DNA of 64,000 nucleotides from an uncultured eubacterium 1-6 (GCA_903789595.1 CAIFEZ010000012.1:38359-102358); one strand, 5' to 3'; positions 8,557 to 16,827 are shown, counted from the first letter of the stretch. The notes: a model not told the origin generated them from the letters alone. Numbers and translations are program-made.

Positions 8557-9408
8557 ATGGAGATAATCAAAGCAAAGAGCGCCGGCTTCTGCTTCGGCGT
8601 AAAAAGGGCGGTCGACGAAGTTCAGACACAGATCCGCGAGGGACGCAAGCCGGTCTATACCTACGGCCCGATCATTCACAACGAACAGGTTGTGAACGAG
8701 CTCGCAGCCAGGGGTGTTCAGGTCATCCGGTCTGAAGAGGAACTCGACCGGATTCACGAAGGTACCATCATCATCCGATCTCACGGCGTACCGGAGCGGA
8801 TTCAGAAAAAGATGGAATCGCTGGGCACAGACATTGTGGACGCTACCTGTCCCTTTGTCAAAAAGATCCACGATATCGCTCGGAAGACAGGTGAGGACGG
8901 CGATATCCTGATCATCGCAGGGAACCCGAATCACCCCGAGGTACAGGGCATCATGGGCTGGACAAAAGGAGAAGTCTGCGTTATCGAAACGCCGGAAGAA
9001 CTCGAAAAACTGCAGATTCCGGAGGGACGAAAGGCGGTTCTCGTCGCCCAGACCACTTTTGATAAAGTAAAATTTGAAGATATTGTTGAAATTTTTGCCA
9101 GAAAGCGTTATAGTAGTTATGTTGTAAATACTGTGTGCAATGCAACTGACGAGCGGCAGACAGAAGCGCGGGAGATTGCGCAGAAAGTAGATGCTATGGT
9201 TGTCATCGGAGGCAGGCATAGTTCTAACACACAAAAGCTGTATCATATTTGCAGTGAGAAATGTGCGAATACTTACTTCATTGAGGCACTTGTTGATTTG
9301 GATTTGAAACCTTTTCAATCTTATTCTCGTGTAGGTATCACAGCTGGAGCATCTACTCCAAATAGTATAATTGAGGAGGTTACAGAACATGTCAGAACAA
9401 AGCTTTGA
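8557..9408 (+). CDS. ispH: 4-hydroxy-3-methylbut-2-enyl diphosphate reductase
   Basis: 283 residues from ATG 8557, with GAGAGGAGA just upstream; the longer frame from 8515 overlaps cmk and adds residues outside the family. It performs the last step of the MEP isoprenoid pathway, making IPP and DMAPP, with a 4Fe-4S cluster held by three cysteines (GFCFGVKRA near residue 12, DATCPFVKK near 95, NTVCNATDERQ near 190). In many Clostridia ispH is fused to the S1 gene; here the genes overlap by 20 bp in different frames. From about 9060 to the end the codons become markedly AT-rich compared with the first two thirds of the gene. Confidence 0.95.
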   Translation: MEIIKAKSAGFCFGVKRAVDEVQTQIREGRKPVYTYGPIIHNEQVVNELAARGVQVIRSEEELDRIHEGTIIIRSHGVPERIQKKMESLGTDIVDATCPFVKKIHDIARKTGEDGDILIIAGNPNHPEVQGIMGWTKGEVCVIETPEELEKLQIPEGRKAVLVAQTTFDKVKFEDIVEIFARKRYSSYVVNTVCNATDERQTEAREIAQKVDAMVVIGGRHSSNTQKLYHICSEKCANTYFIEALVDLDLKPFQSYSRVGITAGASTPNSIIEEVTEHVRTKL

Positions 9409-10468
9409 AGAAATGCTGAACGAGTCTTTCAAGACCGTACATAACGGAGAGGTAGTCGAGGGAACTGTCATCGACGTCAAACCGGAGCAAATCATCCTGA
9501 ACATCGGGGTTAAGGCTGATGGCATTCTGACCAGAAACGAGTATTCTAACGATAACTCTCTGGATCTTACGACCGTCGTTAAAGTCGGTGACAAGATGGA
9601 AGTCAAGGTCATGAAGGTCAACGATGGCGAGGGTCAGGTACTCCTTACCTATAAGAAGCTTGTCGCCGAGAGAGGCAACAAGAAGCTCGAAGAAGCATTT
9701 GAGAACCATGAAGTTCTGAAAGCAAAGGTTGTCCGCGTTCTGAACGGCGGACTGAGTGTCAATGTAGAGGGCGCGCGCGTATTCATCCCGGCAAGCCTTG
9801 TATCCGACACCTTCGAGAAGGATCTCAACAAATACATGGATCAGGAGATTGAATTCGTCATCATTGAGTTCAATCCGAGAAGAAGAAGAATCATCGGCGA
9901 CCGCAAGCAGCTGGTTGTAGCCGAGAAGAAGAAAGCTCAGGAGGAGCTCTTCTCCAGAATTCATGTCGGCGATGTCGTTGAGGGAACTGTTAAGAATATC
10001 ACTGATTTCGGTGCTTTCATCGATCTCGGCGGCGCAGACGGACTGCTCCATATCTCTGAGATGAGCTGGGGCCGTGTAGACAATCCGCGCTCCATCCTTT
10101 CCGTGGGGCAGAAGGTCACCTGCCTGATCAAGGATATCAAGGGCGATCGCATTGCTCTGAGCCTGAAGTTCGAGGATCAGAATCCGTGGCTTACCGCTGA
10201 CGAGAAATATGCGGTAGGAACTGTTGTAGAAGGACGGGTTGCGCGTATGACTGACTTCGGCGCTTTCGTAGAGCTTGAGCCTGGTATCGATGCACTTCTC
10301 CATGTATCTCAGATCTCCAGAGATCATGTAGACAAGCCGTCTGACGTTCTGAATGTCGGCGATATCATCACCGCAAAGATCGTTGATTTCAACGCAGAGG
10401 ACCGCAAGATCTCTCTGAGCATCAAGGCTCTTCAGAACGATTCTCAGGATGAGGCTTCCGAAGAGTAA
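9389..10468 (+). CDS. rpsA: S1 RNA-binding domain protein (ribosomal protein S1 homologue)
   Basis: 359 residues from ATG 9389, with GAGGAGGT at 9373-9380 inside the end of ispH. Four S1 OB-fold repeats are visible, near residues 18-88, 106-172, 193-262 and 278-348; the last two carry the classic DFGAFIDL and DFGAFVEL motifs. This is shorter than the six-repeat E. coli S1 and typical of Firmicutes, where its necessity for translation initiation is less clear. The overlapping start suggests translational coupling to ispH. A strong terminator follows. Confidence 0.92.
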   Translation: MSEQSFEEMLNESFKTVHNGEVVEGTVIDVKPEQIILNIGVKADGILTRNEYSNDNSLDLTTVVKVGDKMEVKVMKVNDGEGQVLLTYKKLVAERGNKKLEEAFENHEVLKAKVVRVLNGGLSVNVEGARVFIPASLVSDTFEKDLNKYMDQEIEFVIIEFNPRRRRIIGDRKQLVVAEKKKAQEELFSRIHVGDVVEGTVKNITDFGAFIDLGGADGLLHISEMSWGRVDNPRSILSVGQKVTCLIKDIKGDRIALSLKFEDQNPWLTADEKYAVGTVVEGRVARMTDFGAFVELEPGIDALLHVSQISRDHVDKPSDVLNVGDIITAKIVDFNAEDRKISLSIKALQNDSQDEASEE

Positions 10469-10522
10469 TCAATGTGAACGAAATAAACCGGCCGTCTTCA
10501 TTGAGCCGGAATAAATGTTAAA

Positions 10523-10563
10523 AGTCCGGAAACCAGCATAAACACTTGGTTTCCGGGCTTTTT
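10523..10563 (+). terminator. Rho-independent terminator after S1 gene
   Basis: A 12-bp near-perfect stem (GTCCGGAAACCA pairing with TGGTTTCCGGGC, one G-T wobble) and a run of T. It closes the cmk-ispH-S1 operon. Confidence 0.85.
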
Positions 10564-10698
10564 CTATGTCTCGTGAGTACATTTTGAGTAGAATAAGCAG
10601 CAATGACGCGCATAAACTGATTTATAGAAAGGGATAGGGCGAGGAAAAAAGGATAGCGGGACAAATATTGATACCGCATCATCCAGTGCGGGATACAT

Positions 10699-10742
10699 AG
10701 CAGTCGGACGTGACCTGTGAAGACGTCTGGCTGCTTTTTTGT
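10699..10742 (+). terminator. Orphan terminator-like hairpin
   Basis: AGCAGTCGGACGT pairs with ACGTCTGGCTGCT through 13 positions with two wobbles, followed by TTTTTT. No gene lies just upstream; 10565-10698 shows no open frame I can support. It may terminate a vanished gene or a small RNA. Confidence 0.6.
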
Positions 10743-10838
10743 TTTCGGGATCTTGCGGCTTGAAATAAAGCAGAATTGGCTGGAACCTGCATGGAGCTCG
10801 ATTCTAACCAGAATCATTGCAAAAACGACAGATAAGGG

Positions 10839-10867
10839 TTGACAAAATAGATGTAATAAATTACATT
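10839..10867 (+). promoter_or_regulatory. Promoter with palindromic operator
   Basis: TTGACA at 10839-10844, a 17-bp spacer and TACATT at 10862-10867. A perfect inverted repeat, ATGTAATAAATTACAT (10851-10866), covers the spacer and -10 and would be an ideal repressor site. It is followed by AGAGGTGG, but the gene downstream is broken. No matching regulator gene is in the window. Confidence 0.6.
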
Positions 10868-10884
10868 ACATATAAGAGGTGGAA

Positions 10885-11154
10885 ATGACTGCAGAAAGGG
10901 AGCATATGGGATGCTGAAAAACAGCGGATGACTGGAAATCCTACATCACAGATCATGCAGTTGCCTATGATTTTGTATTTATAATCGCAGGACAGGGAAA
11001 TTATGTTGTTGCCTATTCGAATCTCCTAATGGATGGCGCTGCCTATGCACAGTTTGATATTTTACGCATGCAGAATGGAAAGATTGCGGAGCACTGGAGC
11101 AACAAGGAACCTGTACCTGCCCGCTCTGAGCTGGTAAATTCCGAGAAATTTTAA
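10885..11154 (+). pseudogene. SnoaL/NTF2-like protein remnant
   Basis: From ATG 10885 translation stops at 10915 after ten codons. A second frame, open from 10918 to the TAA at 11152, encodes a recognisable C-terminal half of a SnoaL-like (NTF2-fold) protein: VAYDFVFIIAGQGNYVVAYS and GAAYAQFDILRMQNGKIAEHW. The family normally has 120-140 residues, so the N-terminal part is deleted or frameshifted away. Promoter and ribosome binding site remain intact upstream. Confidence 0.65.
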
Positions 11155-11192
11155 CCAACATATTTTTCAGAACACACGAGGAGGGAATACGT

Positions 11193-11873
11193 ATGAACGC
11201 ACAGAATTGTTTGGAGATCCTGCGGGAAATCAAGGACGTGGCTTTTGCCACGGTAAATGAAGAGGGGAAACCTGAAGCCCGTATCATCGATGTGATGATT
11301 GTTGAGAAGGATACGCTGTATTTCTGCACTGCGCGCGGAAAAGATTTCTATCGTCAGCTCATGAAACATCCGGACATTGCTGTCACCGGGCTCAATAAGG
11401 AATTCCAGATGGTCCGGCTGTCCGGAAAAGCGGAGAGTCTCACGGATCAGAAGCATTGGATTGACCGGATCTTTGAGGAAAATCCGGCGATGAACGGCGT
11501 GTACCCGGGGGAAAGCCGCTATATTCTGGAACCGTTCTGCATCAGCAGCGGCACACTGGAATTCTTTGATCTTGGCAAAAGCCCGATTTACCGGGAGAGC
11601 TTCATATTTGGTAATACTGAGGTTTCAGAAGAGCAAAAGAGCACGGAAAAGGTACATAAAGAAAAAGGCAACAGCTGTGCGCCGCTTGAAAAAGGTTTTC
11701 GGATCACCGATGGCTGTATCGGCTGCGGGAAGTGCATGCGAAACTGTCCGCAGCAGTGCATCACGAAGGGAAAGCCGTTTGTGATCCATCAGGAGCACTG
11801 CCTGCACTGCGGCCTCTGCTATGAAAACTGTCCGGTTCAGGCAATTGAAAGGAGAGGGAGGATTCTGATGTGA
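11193..11873 (+). CDS. Pyridoxamine 5'-phosphate oxidase-like / 2x[4Fe-4S] ferredoxin fusion protein
   Basis: 226 residues. Residues 1-130 form a split-barrel flavin-binding domain of the PNPOx-like type (FATVNEEGKPEARIIDVM, LYFCTARGKDFYRQL). Residues about 165-222 carry two CxxCxxCxxxC clusters (CIGCGKCMRNCP and CLHCGLCYENCP), a bacterial ferredoxin module. Such fusions are common in gut anaerobes and are presumed to move electrons between ferredoxin and a flavin, but the substrate is unknown. It sits 38 bp after the SnoaL remnant, with GAGGAGGG upstream, and may share that promoter. Confidence 0.85.
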   Translation: MNAQNCLEILREIKDVAFATVNEEGKPEARIIDVMIVEKDTLYFCTARGKDFYRQLMKHPDIAVTGLNKEFQMVRLSGKAESLTDQKHWIDRIFEENPAMNGVYPGESRYILEPFCISSGTLEFFDLGKSPIYRESFIFGNTEVSEEQKSTEKVHKEKGNSCAPLEKGFRITDGCIGCGKCMRNCPQQCITKGKPFVIHQEHCLHCGLCYENCPVQAIERRGRILM

Positions 11874-11916
11874 AAGTGCAAGAGGTGCTCCAACATCAAA
11901 TTCTCTGTATAAGACA

Positions 11917-12518
11917 ATGAAAAAAGTAGATTTTGAAAACGGAAATATCACACAGAATATTTTAAAGACGGCATTGCCAATGCTCATCGCTCAGGTTCTG
12001 AATCTCCTGTATAGTATTGTAGACCGAATTTATATCGGCAGGATTCCACATGTTGGCACACAGGCGCTTGGTGCGGTGGGCCTATGTTTTCCAATCATAA
12101 TTATCATTACCGGGTTTACGAATATGTTTGGTCTGGGCGGTGCCCCGCTTTTTTCCATGGCTTTGGGTCAGGGAGACAAAGAGAAGGCGGCGGAAATTCA
12201 AAATACGGCATTTCGGCTGCTGCTGTTATCAGCAATTCTATTAACCATTCTGGGGGGCTTCAGTACACCGGACAAACAGTGTTTAAGGCACTGAACAAGA
12301 AAAAAAGAGCAATTTTCTTCAGCTTGTTCAGAAAAGTTATCCTTGTTGTTCCGCTGACCTATCTTCTTCCGCATATTGCAAATCTTCGGACAGACGGTGT
12401 TTTTATGGCGGAACCGGTCTCCAATGTAGTTGGGGGAATTACCTGCTTTTGCGCAATGCTTCTGACCATATGGCCGGAGTTAAACAGAATGGCCTCAGAG
12501 AAAGAGAGGAGAAACTGA
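11917..12518 (+). pseudogene. MATE-family efflux pump, internally deleted and frameshifted
   Basis: The first frame (11917 to about 12260) gives a good MATE N-terminus (LKTALPMLIAQVLNLLYSIV, GAVGLCFPIIIIITGF, MALGQGDKEKAAEIQ). A different frame then continues with the C-terminal part (YTGQTVFKALNKKKRAIFFS, VILVVPLTYLLP) to the TGA at 12516. The middle of the protein is missing and the joint shifts frame. The end retains a ribosome binding site that serves the sirtuin gene, so the ruined gene may still carry translation-coupled expression. Confidence 0.8.
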
Positions 12519-13456
12519 TGTATTTTTTCAATCCCAATACAATCATGACGTGCGGCCCTGAAATAAGTTTTGGAGATAAGATTACTGTTTTAAAGGACAG
12601 GCTGAAAAATGCCGATGCCATTGTCATCGGAGCCGGCAGCGGACTTTCCACTGCGGCTGGATATACGTATACGGGAAAACGTTTTGAGGAATATTTTGCT
12701 GACTTCGAGAGAAAATACGGTTTTCGGGATATGTATTCCGGGGGCTTTTATCCGTACAGAACCATGGAAGAATTCTGGGGATACTGGTGCCGGTATATCT
12801 GGATCAATCGGTATGTGCCGATCCCGTCAGATCTCTACGAGAAGCTTCGTGCGCTCGTAAAGGACAAGGATTATTTTGTCCTGACAACGAACGTTGATCA
12901 TTGCTTTCAGCGAAGCGGATTTGACAGGAAACGTCTGTATTACACGCAGGGCGATTACGGGCTTTTTCAAAGCAGTGACCCGCAAGGGGCGTCGCGGGAT
13001 AAAACTTATGATAACTGCGATTGTATACGCGGGATGCTCCTGGCGGAAGGCTGGCAAATCGGACAAAAAGGTGAGCTGCTCCTTCCGGAAAGCGGCAATG
13101 TCAGCATGACGATCCCTTCCAATCGGATCCCCGTCTGTCCGGATGACGGGAAGCTGATGACTACAAACCTTCGTGTAGACGACAGTTTTGTGCAGGACGA
13201 GGGCTGGTATCAGGCGGCGGAGCGGTACCGGGAATTCCTGCGGCGGCATGAGGGGCTGCGCGTTCTATATCTGGAACTTGGAGTTGGGATGAACACGCCC
13301 GCGATCATAAAATTTAACTTCTGGCAGTATACGAAAGAGAATCCAAAGGCCTTCTATGCCTGTATCAACAAGGGTGAGGCGTACTGCCCGGAGGGGATCG
13401 CGGAGAGATCCGTGTGCATTGACGGGGATATCGGAGAGATCCTCCAGGAGATCTGA
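12518..13456 (+). CDS. Class-M sirtuin (SirTM-type protein ADP-ribosyltransferase)
   Basis: 312 residues from ATG 12518 with AGAGAGGAGA upstream; the start overlaps the MATE remnant stop. The Sir2 NAD-binding motif AIVIGAGSGLSTAAG lies near residues 33-47 and LTTNVDHCFQ near 125. Where ordinary deacetylases have a catalytic HG, this protein has YYTQGDYG, a Gln, which matches what I recall for the macrodomain-linked sirtuins of Streptococcus and Staphylococcus that ADP-ribosylate rather than deacetylate. The zinc-ribbon cysteines look incomplete (CDC and a lone PVCPDDGK). The next gene encodes the matching macrodomain hydrolase. The class assignment is strong; the target protein is unknown. 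Confidence 0.85.
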   Translation: MYFFNPNTIMTCGPEISFGDKITVLKDRLKNADAIVIGAGSGLSTAAGYTYTGKRFEEYFADFERKYGFRDMYSGGFYPYRTMEEFWGYWCRYIWINRYVPIPSDLYEKLRALVKDKDYFVLTTNVDHCFQRSGFDRKRLYYTQGDYGLFQSSDPQGASRDKTYDNCDCIRGMLLAEGWQIGQKGELLLPESGNVSMTIPSNRIPVCPDDGKLMTTNLRVDDSFVQDEGWYQAAERYREFLRRHEGLRVLYLELGVGMNTPAIIKFNFWQYTKENPKAFYACINKGEAYCPEGIAERSVCIDGDIGEILQEI

Positions 13457-13527
13457 GCCGACACCTGCCTTCAGCGATATAGCTGCAGAAGCCACTGTTC
13501 ATGACACAAAAACGGGAGGAGTTTGCA

Positions 13528-14370
13528 ATGAATCAGAAGGAGAGAATCACATATCTCATTCAGTATTTGGAACAGGAGATGCCGGAATATTCCGGCTTCG
13601 ATGTGCCGGAGGACGCAAAAGAGGCATTTGATCTGTTCCGCGCTCTCTGCAACGTGCGTATTCCGGGACCGGTATCCGAAGAATTCCTTAAGGTCCAGGA
13701 TGCTGCCCTGCAGGAGGAGACAAGAGAGAAGGGAATCACGGACGTTAAAGATCTGGAACCGGTGTCCTCCGATGCGCGGCTTGTCCTCTGGCAGGGGGAC
13801 ATCTCAACCCTGCGGTGCGACGCGATCGTCAATGCGGCCAACAGCCAGATGCTCGGGTGCTTCCAGCCGCTTCATAACTGCATTGACAACGTTGAAAACA
13901 CCTATGCCGGTGTGCAGCTGCGAAATTTCATGAATGCCCAGATGAAGAAGAAGAGGAAGGCGTACGGCGAAGGCTATGAGCAGCCGACGGCGATTCCGAT
14001 GATCAGTCCCGCATTCAACCTTCCCGCAGAGTACATCGTCCATGTGGTTGGTCCCATCGTTTTTCCCTATCTGAGAGAGGAGCACAGAGACCAGCTTGCT
14101 GCGTGTTATCGGAACAGTCTGGACCTTGCGGCAGAGCATGGCTGTCGGAACATCGCCTTCTGCTGCATCTCGACCGGCGTATTCATGTTCCCGCAGGACA
14201 AAGCAGCGAAGATTGCGGTCAAGACTGTGAAGGAATGGCTGGATGCGCATCCGGACAGCTGTCTGAAGAAAGTAATCTTCAACGTGTTCAAGGACAGCGA
14301 TCTGAGAATCTATCAGAAACTTCTTGTGGCATCGGACAGCCGCGGGTTTAAAAAGATTATGGGCAGATGA
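13528..14370 (+). CDS. Zinc-type macrodomain protein-ADP-ribose hydrolase
   Basis: 280 residues from ATG 13528, chosen because GGGAGGAG lies 9-16 bases upstream. The macrodomain occupies about residues 75-265, with NAANSQMLGCFQPLHNCID containing both the ADP-ribose-binding NAAN and the Cys-x5-His-x-Cys-type metal site of zinc macrodomains. STGVFMFPQDKAAKIA is the second substrate loop. This class reverses ADP-ribosylation set by class-M sirtuins. The N-terminal 70 residues form a helical extension. In Staphylococcus and Streptococcus the pair lies with lipoylation genes (gcvH-L, lplA2); none is present here. Confidence 0.88.
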   Translation: MNQKERITYLIQYLEQEMPEYSGFDVPEDAKEAFDLFRALCNVRIPGPVSEEFLKVQDAALQEETREKGITDVKDLEPVSSDARLVLWQGDISTLRCDAIVNAANSQMLGCFQPLHNCIDNVENTYAGVQLRNFMNAQMKKKRKAYGEGYEQPTAIPMISPAFNLPAEYIVHVVGPIVFPYLREEHRDQLAACYRNSLDLAAEHGCRNIAFCCISTGVFMFPQDKAAKIAVKTVKEWLDAHPDSCLKKVIFNVFKDSDLRIYQKLLVASDSRGFKKIMGR

Positions 14371-14403
14371 TCGTGTATCCGATCTTGGCGGAGTAAATTG
14401 ATC

Positions 14404-14775
14404 ATGCGGGAAATGAAGGAATATGGTCTTCGGGAGCCGGAATTTATTGATATGGAGATTGGATTTCGCGTCAATCTATATCGTAAGCAGAATGCGGCCA
14501 CTGACCAAGAAGCCTTTAATACTAGCCAAGAAGCAGATAAAACTGACCAAGAAGCAAATAAAACCAGCCAAGAAACCAACAAAAAGCCATACAATATCAG
14601 CCAAGTAATGAATCAAGACGCAATCCCGGAAACGGAATTGAACAATACAGACAAGATCCGCAATGCTATTGCCGATAATCCTTCTGTGACACAAAAAGGA
14701 CTGCAGGAACTGACCGGGTTGTCCGGAAGCGGAGTGCGGTATATTCTGCAGCAGATGCGGGCGTCCTCAGATCTT
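14404..14775 (+). pseudogene. C-terminal remnant of AlbA/ATP-binding-type regulator with heptapeptide repeats
   Basis: The opening residues (MREMKEYGLREPEFIDMEI, then FRVNLYRK) match the end of the ATP-binding region of COG2865-type proteins, normally preceded by some 350 residues that are absent. A winged-helix-like tail follows (QKGLQELTGLSGSGVRYILQ). Between them lie four 7-residue repeats. After about 14770 the frame drifts into unrelated sequence and runs into arsR. It is therefore truncated at both ends and probably not functional. Confidence 0.6.
14500..14583 (+). repeat. Four 21-bp tandem repeats
   Basis: Units begin at 14500, 14521, 14542 and 14563, each close to ACTGACCAAGAAGCAAATAAA, encoding T-D/S-Q-E-A-x-K/N heptads. 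Units 1/3 and 2/4 are most alike (GACC versus AGCC), suggesting duplication of a 42-bp pair. Confidence 0.85.
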
Positions 14776-14794
14776 GAACATATCGAAAAACGCA

Positions 14795-14824
14795 TTGACA
14801 AACATCAATGTATTGCAGTATTCT
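14795..14824 (+). promoter_or_regulatory. Promoter of ars operon
   Basis: TTGACA at 14795-14800 and TATTCT at 14819-14824 with an 18-bp spacer, about 44 bases before arsR. ATCAATGT occurs twice around it (within 14801-14812 and 14839-14848), a possible ArsR site. Confidence 0.5.
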
Positions 14825-14867
14825 TATGCATAGATGAGTATCAATGTTTGAAAGAGAGGTGTTCATC

Positions 14868-15179
14868 ATGGACGCTGAAACTGTTTCGTCTATCTGCAAG
14901 GCTCTCGGAGATCCGAACCGGCTGAAGATCGTGCAGCTGCTCTCCGGATGTGAGAAGTGTGCCTGTGTGATTCTTGAGGAGTTTAATATTACACAGCCAA
15001 CATTATCGCATCACATGAAGATTCTCTGCGGCAGTGGGCTGGTGAATGTCCGGAAAGAGGGGAAATGGAGTTTTTATTCCCTGAACTGTGAAACCCTGCG
15101 GGATTTCCAGCGTTTTATTGGCGCACTGGACTGCGAGAGAACAACCGGCTGTACCGATGGAAAGTGTGACTGCCGATGA
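14868..15179 (+). CDS. arsR: ArsR-family metalloregulator
   Basis: 103 residues from ATG 14868 (AGAGAGGTG upstream). A winged helix with FNITQPTLSHHMKILCGSGL as the recognition helix region. The cysteines CEKCACVILEEF sit where ArsR proteins of the ELCVCDL type bind arsenite, and a Cys-rich tail (TTGCTDGKCDC) may add ligands. It is expected to repress the arsR-acr3-arsC operon until As(III) or Sb(III) binds. The gene is intact although neighbours upstream are decayed. Confidence 0.92.
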   Translation: MDAETVSSICKALGDPNRLKIVQLLSGCEKCACVILEEFNITQPTLSHHMKILCGSGLVNVRKEGKWSFYSLNCETLRDFQRFIGALDCERTTGCTDGKCDCR

Positions 15180-15273
15180 TATGGCGCTTTACTCAGAATA
15201 AGATTCTCGGAATGAATTCAGGAACTGTTGAGAAAAATCGGCATCGCATCAAGCGACGGAAAGGATGACCGCC

Positions 15274-16326
15274 ATGGAAACAAAACAACAGGCTGGAATC
15301 AGCTTTTTTCAAAAATATCTGACGGTATGGGTTCTGCTCTGCATGGGTTTTGGCATTCTGATCGGCCATTTCATACCGGTCGTGCCGGAGTCGCTGGGAC
15401 GGATGGAAATTTCCGGCATATCCATACCGATTGCCGTTCTGATCTGGATCATGATCTATCCGATGATGATCAAAGTGGATTTTCAAAGCGTGAAGGAAGT
15501 CGGGAAAAATCCCAAGGGCCTCTTCGTCACATGGATTGTCAACTGGCTGATCAAGCCGTTTACGATGTATGGATTTGCCTGGCTTTTTCTCTTTGTGATA
15601 TTTAAAAATTTCATTACACCGGATCTGGCGACACAGTACCTGGCAGGTGCCGTGCTTCTAGGAGCGGCTCCCTGTACGGCGATGGTGTTTGTCTGGAGCA
15701 CGCTGGTGAACGGCAATCCGGCGTATACGGTGGTGCAGGTAGCGACAAATGACCTGATCATTCTGATCGCCTTTGTGCCGATCGTGAAGTTCCTGCTGGA
15801 TGTCTCCAAAGTGTCTGTACCCTATGGCACGCTGTTCGTCAGCATCTTTCTCTTTGTAGTGATTCCGCTGGCGGGAGGTGTGATCACTCGTATTGCAGTG
15901 ACAAAAAGGAAGGGAAAAGACTATCTGGAGAATGTGTTTGTCCACAAATTTGATAATGCTACGACGGCGGGCCTTCTTCTGACACTGGTGATCATCTTCA
16001 GTTCACAGGCGGAGGTTATCCTCAGTAATCCGCTGCACATTGTGCTGATTGCAGTGCCGCTGATCATTCAGACCTTTGTGGTTTTCTTCATTGCCTACGG
16101 GGCGTGCAGAGTAATCCGCCTGCCGTTTGAAATCGCGGCGCCCGCCGGCATGATCGGTGCGTCGAATTTCTTTGAGCTGGCCGTCGCCGTCGCGATCGCC
16201 CTGTTCGGGACCACAAGTCCTGCGGCATTGGCGACAACGGTCGGCGTTCTGACGGAGGTGCCGGTGATGCTCACGCTGGTGAAAATCGCCAATAAGACGA
16301 AAGGCTGGTTCGCAGATGGCAGATAA
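15274..16326 (+). CDS. arsB: Acr3-family arsenite efflux transporter
   Basis: About 350 residues with ten hydrophobic segments, normal for Acr3 (BASS superfamily). ATG 15274 is preferred because GGAAAGG ends nine bases before it; ATG 15265 sits directly on that site. APCTAMVFVWSTLVNG in the middle contains the Cys essential in Acr3 proteins. It exports arsenite across the membrane using the proton gradient. It overlaps arsC by 11 bp. Confidence 0.93.
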   Translation: METKQQAGISFFQKYLTVWVLLCMGFGILIGHFIPVVPESLGRMEISGISIPIAVLIWIMIYPMMIKVDFQSVKEVGKNPKGLFVTWIVNWLIKPFTMYGFAWLFLFVIFKNFITPDLATQYLAGAVLLGAAPCTAMVFVWSTLVNGNPAYTVVQVATNDLIILIAFVPIVKFLLDVSKVSVPYGTLFVSIFLFVVIPLAGGVITRIAVTKRKGKDYLENVFVHKFDNATTAGLLLTLVIIFSSQAEVILSNPLHIVLIAVPLIIQTFVVFFIAYGACRVIRLPFEIAAPAGMIGASNFFELAVAVAIALFGTTSPAALATTVGVLTEVPVMLTLVKIANKTKGWFADGR

Positions 16327-16702
16327 AATTGTGGCATTCATCTGTACGCACAACGCCTGCCGCAGCCACATGGCGGAAGCGCTGGCCCGGCATGCCGGAT
16401 ACAATGGATATAAATTCTATTCGGCGGGTTCCGTTCCGCAGGAGCAGATTGACCGGAATGCAGTGCGCATCATGAAAGAACAATTCGACATCGATATGAG
16501 CGCGCAGTATTCGAAGACGGTTCGGGACATTCCGGCTCCGGACATAGCCATATCCATGGGCTGCGGCGTGAAATGCCCCTACATCGGAAGAGAATTTGAT
16601 GATGACTGGAGACTGGAAGATCCGACCGGAAAACCGGATGAAGCGTATCTCAAAGTGATCGGTCAGATACAGGAAAAGTTAAAACAAAGATTCGAGGATT
16701 AA
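16316..16702 (+). CDS. arsC: Arsenate reductase, low-molecular-weight phosphatase type
   Basis: 128 residues, standard length. The catalytic loop is FICTHNACRSHMAEAL near residues 8-23 (C-x5-R). Further cysteines (MGCGVKCPYIG, near 80-90) would serve the disulfide relay of thioredoxin-coupled enzymes. It reduces arsenate to arsenite for export by Acr3. It is the last gene of the operon; 16703-16827 after it holds only a 14-bp palindrome (16747-16760). Confidence 0.92.
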   Translation: MADKIVAFICTHNACRSHMAEALARHAGYNGYKFYSAGSVPQEQIDRNAVRIMKEQFDIDMSAQYSKTVRDIPAPDIAISMGCGVKCPYIGREFDDDWRLEDPTGKPDEAYLKVIGQIQEKLKQRFED

Positions 16703-16827
16703 TGTCCCGTTTCCCCGGCTATGATCTTGACTTTATGGAAGAAAAGGCAGATGCATCTGCAGATCATTGAAGAAAAACTTTAAAGACGGCGCCAGACATT
16801 GATATCCGTGAAAGGTCCGCTGCTTTC

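Noticed and set aside
10565..10742. Riboswitch in the leader ending at the orphan terminator
   Set aside because: A good terminator hairpin exists, but no aptamer class is recognisable and no gene follows directly.
14476..14694. Hydrophobic minus-strand frame with repeated Phe/Leu/Ile residues
   Set aside because: It is the complement of the four 21-bp repeats, so its regular hydrophobic pattern is a by-product; no ribosome binding site.
16747..16760. GCAGATGCATCTGC palindrome after arsC as a terminator or attachment site
   Set aside because: No T tract, no neighbouring recombinase and only 14 bp; chance or minor site.
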